NCBI RefSeq assembly: GCF_963678635.1 | Contig: NC_087066.1 | Location: 1,829,745-1,893,744, forward strand | DNA: 64,000 nucleotides | Direction of reading: 5' to 3' | Source of the DNA: Symsagittifera roscoffensis | Lineage: Eukaryota > Xenacoelomorpha > Acoela > Convolutidae | Shown: positions 12,801 through 21,000 of the stretch, piece by piece | Position numbering within the stretch: position 1 is the stretch's first letter | Layout of the letters: the number at the start of each line of letters is the position of its first letter | Position numbers and translations under genes: made by a program | The notes under the pieces: model-generated | Seen by the model: the letters and a program-made list of their open reading frames with translations, nothing else | Databases searched by the model: none | What the model was told of the DNA's origin: nothing

Positions 12801-15542
12801 AATTCGGCATAGCCAATTCTAAAGGTAAGCTTTCAGCGATATGTTATTTTAAAATATGGCAGAGTAATTTTCGAGAATAAAAATTCAAAAAACGGTCAAA
12901 ACCAAAAATTTGACTATTCCGAGGGCCATTACTTTGTATAAAAATTGGGTGTAGCTGCATATGCAGTGAACTTTTCGAAACATTTTTCTATGAAATCCAA
13001 AACGAAAAAATATATATTGGTCAAATAATCCCGCTCAAACTTTTTTGAACGCTGTAGACAGATGCATCAAGCATAAAAAGACTCTTTCAATTAATACCCC
13101 CCTTTTTGGAAAACCAGTACAAGTTTATTACAAAAACTACTTTTTCTAATTAATTTGGAAATAATTTTCCATAAAAAAAAGAAATTCCAATAAACCGAGT
13201 AAATCAAACACTAAAAGCTTCATCAAAGAAAAATGCGCGCAGCAAAAAACCGTTTCAAGATGTGACAATTAAGCCGACAATTCATTGGTTAAAAACTTTA
13301 TTTGAAACAGATTAATTAACTCCCGTTTGAAAAAAAAAACAGTTCCTTGTCAGATTCAAACCCGGGAACTTCGGCGTTAGTGTTGGCACATACCTGATAC
13401 TAGTAGAAATTTATACTAGTATCGATACTAGTATATACTAGTATATGAAATTTAGATACTAGTATCACAGACTTTCAAAGTTGTGAAAGTTGCTTAATTC
13501 ACTAGTTGAGTAGGCTGCTTAAGTAGGCTAATTTCTTTGATGTGAGTGTGCTTGTTCACCGCCGATGCTTAGTAAGCATTTTCAATTGGTCTATTGTCGC
13601 GTTTCCTCCGGACAAAACTGCTGCGTGTTTATATCAGCTGGCTCACTGTTTTATTCAAGATGGAAAATGTTAAAATCGAAGATTACCTTCACGAAAAAGA
13701 TGGAAACAAAGGAAAATGTCGAACTTGTGAAAAGTCTGTCATATGGAATCGACAGAAACTTGGCAACCATAAAAGATCGGGTAACTGCCGAGGTCAACCA
13801 ACAACGGAGACCAACATGTTTCGAAGTTTGGTTGAGAAGAAATGTATTGTGACTGTTTCAACACCCAATAACCCGCCAGGTAATGAAGAAAATGTGGAAC
13901 CTGCACCCAAATACCCTAAATGGATTGATTCGATGACTGCAATACAGAAAGAAGAATTGGACGTCAGTTTTTCGAGGATTTTGCCGGGAAAAGAGAAACC
14001 TGTTTTTTACAAGAAACTTGAAAGTAATTCATCTGACCTCTGTTTCTGTTTTGGTCCGTTTATGGAAGAATCGAGTACCCAGTACTCGCAGAAATTGCCA
14101 TTCGCGTGTACCAAGTACCAACATCTTCGGCTGAGTCTGAACGCGCTTGGAGTGTTTTCAACTTAATTCACAGTGAGAGGCGAAATCGACTTTCTAACGT
14201 CCGAGTTAACAAACTTGCGTTTGTGTACATAAACCGTGCTTTCAGAGGCATTCCAGAAAACTATTCTTTTCATTTTGAGGATCAAAATGCATAACTTGAT
14301 GTCTTCAATGTTTTTTTCTTCTTTTCAAGTCCAGGAAAAGTACCTACTAGTATCGATACTAGTATAAATACTAGTAGGTACTAGTACATACCAGTAGGCA
14401 TTTTTCTCATACTAGTATAATGCCAACACTATTCGGCGTCCTAGGCACATTCGTTACCTCCAGGCTAAGTTTGAATTCATTTTGAACCAAGAAAGAAGTG
14501 ATACAAGTGATTCTGTTAAACAAGTTGTTAACCAAAAAAAGTTTTTTCTAGTTTGAAAACGCTTGCAAGCGTAAAAATGATTAGAATCCAATTAGAAAAA
14601 ATTTCAAATCGAATGTCGAAAAACTCAAAAAAAAGCTGAATATCAAATGTACAAAAAATAAAAACAATGAGCTATTTTATCTGCCCCAAAACGAATACGA
14701 CAAATACAACCGATCGAACGACAAAAGTTTGAACCAATTTTTTTTAACTTCAACTGAAAAAAAAACACGAAAAAGAAAAAAAATTGTTAAATTTTTTCCA
14801 GTTATTTAAGTCTAGAAAAATGATTTAAATTTTTCTAATGTTTTATAGTAGAAATCAACCACTCCCAAACAATACAAAAACAAATGTACAGAAAGGTGAT
14901 ACAAAAACAAACGGAAAATAAGCAGTGCCTAAATTCTACCGAAATTTCAAGGGTAATCGGATACAAAAATTCTCGTATCCGATTGCAATACCCTGATCGC
15001 CAGGGTAGCAAAAGCAAGAAAATATCATTCAGAAATACAGATCTAAACAGATATGACCCAAGCCACGCTCGATCACCTGGTAAACTTATATGCATTAATG
15101 GAGATCGCATTACGAAAAACACGACGTGGATTGGTTAATATTCCGAGGCGGCTGTCGCTAATGAATGGTTCTAGGTTCCATAATATCATTATTGCTGTGC
15201 GACAAATGTTCCCTACTGCTGTTGAATCCCGTATGAAAGTTAAACTGTTTCCCCGATATTATCTAGGCTGACAAAAACTATGTCACCCTCACGAGAGATC
15301 TCGAGCAACCAACCCGAGCCCTTTACCACATCATTAATTTTCGAACTGACCTTTAACGAAGATAAAACAAAGTGAAAAGCTTCAAGTTCGGCTTCCAGCT
15401 GAGCCGCTATTGAACAAAGACTCGACTTGTTGAGAGAATTGAGACTGCTTTCATCGCCAAATTGAGCCCTGTTATTTGGTATACTGTCATTTGTATTTCC
15501 GAGTGGATCAATTTTCGCCTCAGAAAACGCCTCGTATTCCAT
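5943..15542 (-). CDS. CTTNBP2NL/CTTNBP2-like gene, five coding exons (cortactin-binding protein 2 N-terminal-like)
   Basis: Minus-strand gene with coding exons 15351-15542, 10485-10865, 10270-10377, 7034-7973 and 5943-6850. Every junction has GT/AG ends. The phases agree (0, 0, 0, 1) and the exons sum to 843 codons including the stop, so about 842 residues. The first two exons give the CortBP2-type N-terminus: LNKSSLC...LEAELEAF...SSLK, then LLQYGQLNATDPFSALHRD, compared with the family's LSKPEL...LEGELEARD...EALK and YGxxxxxDPxxALQRD. Exon 3 matches the DLEEExxxH...LEKERD block of CTTNBP2NL. Exon 4 continues the coiled coil to about ELEKGG and then becomes Ser/Gln/Asn-rich. Vertebrate family members are cytoskeletal proteins that bind cortactin and striatin/STRIPAK complexes; that role is inferred here. 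The start ATG has an in-frame TAA three codons upstream. Exon 2 carries a Ser/Gly/Ala-rich insert not typical of the vertebrate proteins. Confidence 0.85.
7034..7973 (-). CDS. CTTNBP2NL-like gene, exon 4 (main coiled coil and start of disordered tail)
   Basis: The acceptor TTTGGTTTAG precedes LEEEQGARKN and the donor is AACG|GTGAGT. The first roughly 130 residues are a charged coiled coil (NERSRRQSD, AAETGRVGEL, EKQQLELKLTRSEKQ, RLKERIYELEKGG) in the order of the CortBP2 coiled coil. The remainder is Ser/Gln/Pro/Asn-rich. The exon ends in phase 1 and joins exon 5 across a 183-base intron. Confidence 0.8.
9486..9587. repeat. Foldback inverted repeat in intron 3
   Basis: The left arm 9486-9521 (starting AGAACATGGTTTAAGATG, ending AAAAGAGCC) pairs imperfectly with the right arm 9550-9587, and the apex holds a nested hairpin GGCAC-TTC-GTGCC at 9529-9541. 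The whole unit is more GC-rich than its surroundings and is followed by a run of ACT triplets. It looks like a small hairpin MITE or a structured intronic RNA; the family is not recognised. Confidence 0.5.
10126..10182. repeat. Perfect 18-base inverted repeat
   Basis: 10126-10143 and 10165-10182 are exact reverse complements (AATTATCCTGCGCACTAG and its complement), separated by 21 bases. It lies in intron 3 about 90 bases downstream of the exon 3 donor in the gene's sense, so it would fold in the pre-mRNA. Its function is unknown. Confidence 0.7.
10270..10377 (-). CDS. CTTNBP2NL-like gene, exon 3
   Basis: A 108-base, phase-0 exon encoding 36 residues, ALTDLEEEKKKHSADQAVG and onward to LEKERDKLVLK. 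The acceptor is TTGGTTAG and the donor CTCAAG|GTCACT. It lines up closely with the CTTNBP2NL segment between the CortBP2 head and the long coiled coil. It is separated from exon 2 by a 107-base intron. Confidence 0.85.
10485..10865 (-). CDS. CTTNBP2NL-like gene, exon 2 (CortBP2 head)
   Basis: A phase-0 exon of 127 codons with acceptor AGTTTAG and donor CACAAG|GTTACT. It begins KDNLKKHKVLLQYGQLNATD and ends LERRYHK. The YGQLNATDPFSALHRD segment is the clearest family signature. A Ser/Ala/Gly-rich stretch of about 50 residues (including five alanines and a run of glycines) separates it from the VEELVKTHKRNLNRL helix, so this exon is longer than its vertebrate equivalent. Confidence 0.85.
10866..13340 (-). 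other. Intron 1 of the CTTNBP2NL-like gene, distal part
   Basis: AT-rich sequence between coding exon 2 and the hAT insertion. No exon, RNA gene or identifiable element is seen. Short open frames here lack domain content. Confidence 0.6.
13378..14431 (+). mobile_element. hAT-superfamily DNA transposon, internally deleted
   Basis: A 1054-bp element bounded by perfect 11-bp terminal inverted repeats, TAGTGTTGGCA at 13378-13388 and its complement at 14421-14431. It is flanked by a perfect 8-bp target duplication TTCGGCGT (13370-13377 and 14432-14439), the hallmark length for hAT. Subterminal regions carry clustered ACTAGTAT-type palindromic words (13400-13465 and 14342-14420), probably transposase-binding repeats. 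It sits in intron 1 of the CTTNBP2NL-like gene. The inner coding part is far shorter than a full hAT transposase, so it is non-autonomous. Confidence 0.9.
13660..14294 (+). pseudogene. hAT transposase remnant (BED finger plus C-terminal dimerisation segment)
   Basis: The start MENVKIEDYLHEKDG is followed by a BED-type zinc finger with Cys pair CRTC and then HKRSGNC. A frame change later, the C-terminal hAT dimerisation segment appears (EYPVLAEIAIRVYQVPTSSA, then SERAWSVF and RRNRLSNVRVNKLAF). A full transposase of this group is about 600 residues; only about 210 codons remain, so the catalytic RNase H-like core is deleted and the two ends lie in different frames. Confidence 0.85.
14432..15350 (-). 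other. Intron 1 of the CTTNBP2NL-like gene, proximal part
   Basis: AT-rich intron sequence. It contains a hairpin-prone stretch at 14950-14994 (ATCGGATAC and GTATCCGAT arms inside GGGTA/TACCC) directly followed by CCCTG-ATCGC-CAGGG at 14991-15005. No other feature is recognised. Confidence 0.5.
15351..15542 (-). CDS. CTTNBP2NL-like gene, first coding exon
   Basis: Sixty-four codons from ATG at 15542 to a TTAAAG|GTCAGT donor at 15351/15350, phase 0. The last 28 residues (LNKSSLCSIAAQLEAELEAF and onward to SSLK) match the start of the CortBP2 domain, with identities at the key Leu, Glu and Lys positions. Spliced to exon 2, this restores the family order. An in-frame TAA lies three codons upstream of the ATG. 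The exon is more GC-rich than its surroundings. The distance to exon 2 is 4.5 kb, so the assignment rests on the sequence match and splice phase. Confidence 0.7.
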
Positions 15543-15674
15543 ATCTATTTACATATACATTTTGCTCCTTTACCCATTAAATCTAAAATTGTGCAATTCT
15601 TTACTAAATCAAACATAACCAAGTCACGATTACATTGACAAAGCAAATTTTTCAACAAAGAAGCCGTACATGAT

Positions 15675-16558
15675 TGTGCCAGTCGGTCATATTTGGAAGT
15701 TTGACCTTGAGAGAAGCAAAAAACACTTGATTTTGGAGTGAAATTTAATTTTTCAAAATTTCGAATGGAACCTGTCATGCACGATTTTCTCGCGATAACT
15801 GAAAATCAGAAAAGAGAACTCAGAACGTTCGAGTGAAAAACGCGGGAAAGTTGCAAGAGAAATCGGTAGGAAATTGATATTCGCAATTTCCATCATAGTG
15901 AACAAGAGTAGAGCTGTCCCATCTGAAATAGAAGACAGAGTATTCCCGAGAGAACGATTATTTGAGCTGGACCAGTGTGAACCTTCGACGGAAAGGTGGA
16001 CAACTTGAGTGTCCCAATGGTTCACGAGAAACTATATCCTAGAGTTAAGACTTGTCCTCGTTATTGAAACTGATAAACATTAAAACTCATTTAGTTACAT
16101 TATTTAATTCTTGAGTTAATTACCGACTGAAGTACTTCCCCTTCTTGAGTGTGCTACAATGTGAGTACTAATTTAAATTTCTAGAGTGTGTTTTATAATT
16201 GTTATGTTGAGGTAAGGCGAGTTTTAGGTTGATCCATCTGAAATGGATCAAAGTTACACTGTCTAATAAAAAGTAACTTAACGGATTGTTCCAACCCGGT
16301 TTTTAACGGCGTTCATGTATTTTGGGTATCTAGAGACCTAAGTATGGGGACGTTTCTAATTCTAGAGTGGGGGGATATTTTAGTAGTAGCCTTTAAGCTG
16401 TAACGGGTCGTAGTCTCATGTCACAAACGAACCGAACTGGCTCCGACCGTTCTTGAGGTAGAAAAACACAAGAGATGGTGTCCCTGACCCTTGAGCCAGT
16501 GGTTATATGGCCTATTTTTCTTAAGCCTCATGTGTGACTGCAGTAGACGAATGTTACA
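15675..16558 (+). mobile_element. Solo LTR of the giant retroelement family, inverted
   Basis: 884 bp from TGTGCCAGTCGGTCAT to TGTTACA. It is the reverse complement of the element A LTR with many substitutions (roughly 85-90 percent identical by eye). AATAAA lies on the plus strand at 16265-16270 at the equivalent place, so this LTR reads rightward, opposite to element A and to the CTTNBP2NL-like gene. No matching target duplication was found. It begins 132 bases upstream of the gene's ATG, inside the 5' UTR or promoter region. Confidence 0.8.
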
Positions 16559-16707
16559 GATTCGAATTGGAACTCATTACTTGAAGCTAAAACAAAAAGT
16601 GGTCCTATAAATCTAGATAGCCGGCGTTGAAATTGTTACAAAAATAAACAATTTTGCACAAATTTAGTGCAACTTCGGGTATTCGTTTAGCAATCTATTC
16701 GCGTTAT
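16559..16707. other. Short spacer between solo LTR and element A
   Basis: 149 bases of AT-rich sequence with no recognised feature, possibly the old target sequence between the two insertions. Confidence 0.5.
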
Positions 16708-17595
16708 TGTAACAGTCGCCTACTTTAGTCACATATGAGGCTTAAGAAAAATAGGCCCTATAACCATTGGCTCAAGAGTCAGGGACACTATCTCTTGTGT
16801 TTTTCCGCCTCAAGAACGGTCGGAGCCAATTCGGTTCGCTTGCGACATGAGACTGGAACCCATTACAGCTTAAAGGCCACTACCAAAATACCCCCCCACT
16901 CTAGAAATAAAAACGTCCCCATACTTAGGTCTCGAGATACCCAAAATACATGAACGCCGTTAAAAACCGGGTCGGAACAATCCGCTTAGTTACTTTTTAT
17001 TGGACAGTGGAACTTTGATCCATTTCAGATGGATCAACCTAAAACTCGCCTTATCTCAACATAACTATCATAAAATACACTCGAGAAATTTAAATTGGAA
17101 CTTACATATCGACGCACTTGAATATGAGGAGTAAGTTATAACTGAGCAGCTTGAGAATTAAGTAATATAACTAAATAAGTTTTAAGGCCAATTAGTTTCA
17201 ATAACAGAAGTAAGTTTTTGTCTCTAGAATCAAAGTCTCTGAATGAACCCTTTGGACACTCGAGTTGTCCACTCTTCCATTCAGAGTCCACTCCTTTCCA
17301 TTCGAATAATTGTTCTGTCTCAAGTCCGTATTCGATTCTCCTGTTTTCAGGACAAGACAGCTCTACTCTCTTGATATTTCGTATCGAGAAATTGCGAATA
17401 GCAATTTCCTGCCTTTTTCTTGAGTAGTTTCCCGCAATTGTTAATTCGGGTGTTCTGATTTCTGACTTTTTCATTTTCAGTTGGTTCGAGAAAATTGAGC
17501 ATGACATGCTCAATTCGAATTTTGCAAAATTAAAATTTCACTCCAAAATTGCGTATTTCTCAAGGTCAAACCCCTAGACATGACCGACTGGCACA
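16708..17595 (-). repeat. Element A 3' LTR
   Basis: Starts TGTAACAGTC and ends GACTGGCACA in plus orientation, an imperfect inverted repeat with TG/CA ends. On the transcript strand a stem-loop with 7-bp arms GATCCAT/ATGGATC (17017-17035) is followed 15 bases on by AATAAA (16996-17001), probably the LTR polyadenylation signal. The open frames inside are not thought to be genes. Confidence 0.9.
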
Positions 17596-17596
17596 T

Positions 17597-17607
17597 ACTC
17601 CCCGGAC
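17597..17607 (-). promoter_or_regulatory. 3' polypurine tract (plus-strand primer site) of element A
   Basis: On the transcript strand GTCCGGGGAGT(A) abuts the 3' LTR start TGTGCC. The same sequence occupies the same place in element B (41929-41939). The position and purine content match the primer site for plus-strand DNA synthesis in LTR elements. Confidence 0.7.
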
Positions 17608-18033
17608 TCGAGATCGATGTCCTCATCGTGTGTTGTCATCTGCCAATAAGTCCCAGAGAACCGAGTGTTGCTCAAGATACAGTGCCAGTGGTCATTTACA
17701 GAAGTTTGCATCGAACTTAAGCTTATCTACCTTGCAAAATTCACGACCATGTAAAATTTTCACACTATCGCTAAACAGCAACCAAAATCTGCACACACCT
17801 GCACCTGTGAATTTTCGCTTTTTAAGCTAGTAATTTAAAATTTCTTTTGTCCTATTTCAGTCAGAGAATTGTCATGCATCAATTTGATTTATATACTAGA
17901 TCTATCATATTAATAACAATATCTTATTCGTTTAAAATTTCTTTTCCGTGAACCCAGATTTTATCCAAGCTCACGCTCAAGCCCCCTCCCTCTCAAGACT
18001 CAAGACTCTAGAATTTCCTTTCGAGCCACTGGC
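17608..18033 (-). other. Element A 3' untranslated region
   Basis: About 430 bases between the ORF2 stop and the polypurine tract. CTCAAG words occur at 17976, 17992 and 17999. No other feature is recognised. Confidence 0.5.
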
Positions 18034-21000
18034 TCACCTCATGTTCTTCGCCTTCGAGGTACCTGATACCGGTGTTCTTGGCACTGTAATTTGTTCCAAT
18101 AGTGCCTCTTCGTCATCGGAGCTAATCACAATTTCCTCCCAGGCCTTCAGCTGTTCATAGGCTCGCATCCACTCTCTCTGCTCTTGCAACCTTTTCAATT
18201 GACTTGGTAGGCCTTTCACCTTCGACTCCCGGTTCAAGCAGAAGGAGTTATGAAGACTCAAGCTCACATTCCTCGCCAGGTCCTCCTCCAGTATCGTTTC
18301 CCTCGCTCTAGAACTGTCTCTGGATATTCTGCCTACTCTTTTCCACCCCGCCGTGATTGCGTTTCGATGGGTTAGCAGAGGTCTCTTAAAGGCATCTGGC
18401 CCTATTTCAGCTTGGAATTGTCGATATTCCTTCTGATGTTTCCTCATGTGGTCCTTTGTCACTGCATACAACCAGGATGTTAACGTCGCACGAAACCAAG
18501 GAAAGAATCTCAGGCGGCTCCATATGTGTCTGACTTGCACTGGTATGGCGAATAACTTGCATGCAGTCTCGAACAACTCCAGTCTCCTGCTGTAATCTAT
18601 CGCATAAATCGATTCAGCTGTTGGCGCTCTCGATTCTCTGTACTTCGCTATATTCTCCTCAATCCATCTCAGAGCCAGCATCGCGCTTACCACTAAGATG
18701 GTCACCTTTTGTCGATACTCTGGTAGTCCTAGCGACTTAATTTCTTCTACGTCCCAGATCAGACAGAGATTGGCGCGGTCCGGGTACCACACTGTCTGCG
18801 CCAGACAGTGGCATGGACAATCCCCATGCGTGAGGTCGATGCTTCTAAGGTTGCGTTCTCCCGAAGCTTCTAGGAGAGGCTCAAGTTCCATCATTTTCTC
18901 ATGCACCACGTCGACTTCTTCCGAGCTTGAAGCACCTACTGCGGGTTTCCCCACCACGTTCTGCTTCCCATGATCACTTGTATTTTCGCTCTCCAAGCCT
19001 AGAAGTTCTTCACCCCAGATTTCACTCAAGTCATCTCTTTGCTCCTTTGGTACTGCTCCTCGGATCTTCCTCAATAGCTTGTGTGAGTGGTGTGACATCC
19101 GAGCTAGTCTCACGCACTTGGGCACTGAGAAGGCTTTGTCTATCATCACCCTCTGGCTGGACACCTCCACCATCGCCATGTGTAGTGGATAGTGGCTCCC
19201 ACATAGGTTAGCCAACACTGATCCCACTAAGGATTTTGCATTTAGAGGCAATCCATAGGCTTCGCTCATGGGAAATCCCATCTCTGCCTCGAGTCCGATC
19301 TTCCAACTCTTGATGTGCTTCTGGTTCACTTGTAGCACTCCGGGCCATGATTCCACGCTTAACGCGGTCACCAGGTGATGTTCTGACTCTAGCCTCTCCA
19401 GTGACTGGAGACTGCACATTCTTGAGAAGAATCCCAAGGCTGTCGCTAGGTTCACGGTGGTCCTCGCGTAACATTCAGCCACTATCTGTACCTCACTCTT
19501 CTCCCTTTCAGTAATATCTTCAAACCAGGTAGTGAGGTCCTCTTTCTGGAAAGATTGTATCCTGACGCATAATCGTCCATCACAAATATGTTCGCCGTTA
19601 CTGCATGTCGAATCAAGACAACTGCCCGGCTCCATCCTCCTCACCGGCTCTGTTCCACTTGTCACCTCACTTGATTCTTTCACCTGAGGCAAGATCAGTT
19701 TGTGTACTATGCTCAAGATCGCCAAGTCCTCATCCTCTGTCGGTGCCAATCTCACTCGCTCAGTGACCTCCTCAATCATACTTGCATGGGGATGTGGACA
19801 CCAGGAAGGTCTGAGTAATTTCCATACCACTCCCAGGTTCGTGATCAACACGCCACTCCCATCACCCATTTTTAGCTCCACTCTTTTACTTGAGCGTGGC
19901 ACACTTATCACTCCCGGCATCCCCTCAAGAACCAGACCCAGGCTAGGTCTCTCTCTCTCCACAACGTCTATCTCCACTATCTTCTCTGTCCAGAACTTCA
20001 ACAGCTCCGCCACTTCATAATTTCTGTTGGCTCCTCCAGCTTCCAGGTCCAAGAAGGGGTTGTACGCCATTCCCATTACTCCAGAAACATATTGGTACTC
20101 TCCCTTTCTGTTGAGTTTCAAGTACTCCCCTGACGAAGCCAGGTTGCGGTGAACGTCGTGCTCCTCTTCGAACTTCTTGTTGTAGAACCTCCGTATCTCA
20201 TCCAACTTCCTATGGTTCTCCAGAGATTGCCTAGAACCATCCTCCCTCTCTATCCCAGTGCTCTGATACACATTCAAGATGACTGTGGAGACTCTCCTTT
20301 CCAACGTCTTGCTTGCGACTGCTTTCTGATGACATGCTAGGATGGTACTGTCAGTCATCATCGACATCGTCCACCTCAAGAAACAGGTTGCATCCTTCCT
20401 CCTTGCCAGACTCAAGCCTGAGTTGTCCTTGGCAACGTGCTGCATCAACATTCGGTATATCTCTAGATTTTTTCCTCCCAGCTTCAACTTGTCGTATGAA
20501 GTCAGCGTTTCCAGCTCTATCCCCAACAGGCTCCACGCGAACATCAGTTGTCCTGCAGTCCTGATAAAGGGATTCGCCATCAGTGGTGGTGCCGATGAGG
20601 ATGTCCTCATCGCCTCTTCAAAATGATCCTTCAATAAGTTCTGCCAGGATCTCTTCAGCTGGTTTGCCAACTCTATCTTGTTGACCTCAGCCTTCTGCTG
20701 GGTGGCCCAGCTGTATCGTTTGCGAGCCACTCCACTGTTCAACTTCTTCAAACAGCCTTCCATCTCCTTCAATGTCTCGAGAGCTATCCACCATGGTCGG
20801 GAGGTGTTTCTGGTTTTACTTTTCTCAAGTGGATCACTGGTCACTTGCTTCCCGACAGCTTGATGTTCACTTGAGACCCACTCTTTGCCAACATCTACTT
20901 CCCAGGTCTGCCCGCTCGTCGAACCTCGCTTCATTTTTATTCTTTGAGGTTTGAAATCCTCCTCCGTCACGGAACTAGTGGGATTCTCCATTTCTTTTTC

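Larger units (their letters stand above)
13345..14470 (-). repeat. tRNA-like sequence interrupted by the hAT element
   Basis: On the minus strand an A-box-like segment (TTAGCCTGGAGGTAACG, 14452-14468) is followed by GTGCCTAGGACGCCGAA. After removing the hAT element and one copy of its target duplication comes GTTCCCGGGTTTGAATC, a B-box-like segment (13353-13363). Anticodon-arm pairing is poor, so a tRNA-derived SINE head or tRNA pseudogene is more likely than an active tRNA. A poly-A/T stretch follows at about 13330. Confidence 0.4.

Noticed and set aside
16735-17513. Frames of 72 and 125 codons repeated at 38621-39399
   Set aside because: They are duplicated only because they lie in the two LTRs. 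The diverged solo LTR and B LTR do not preserve them.
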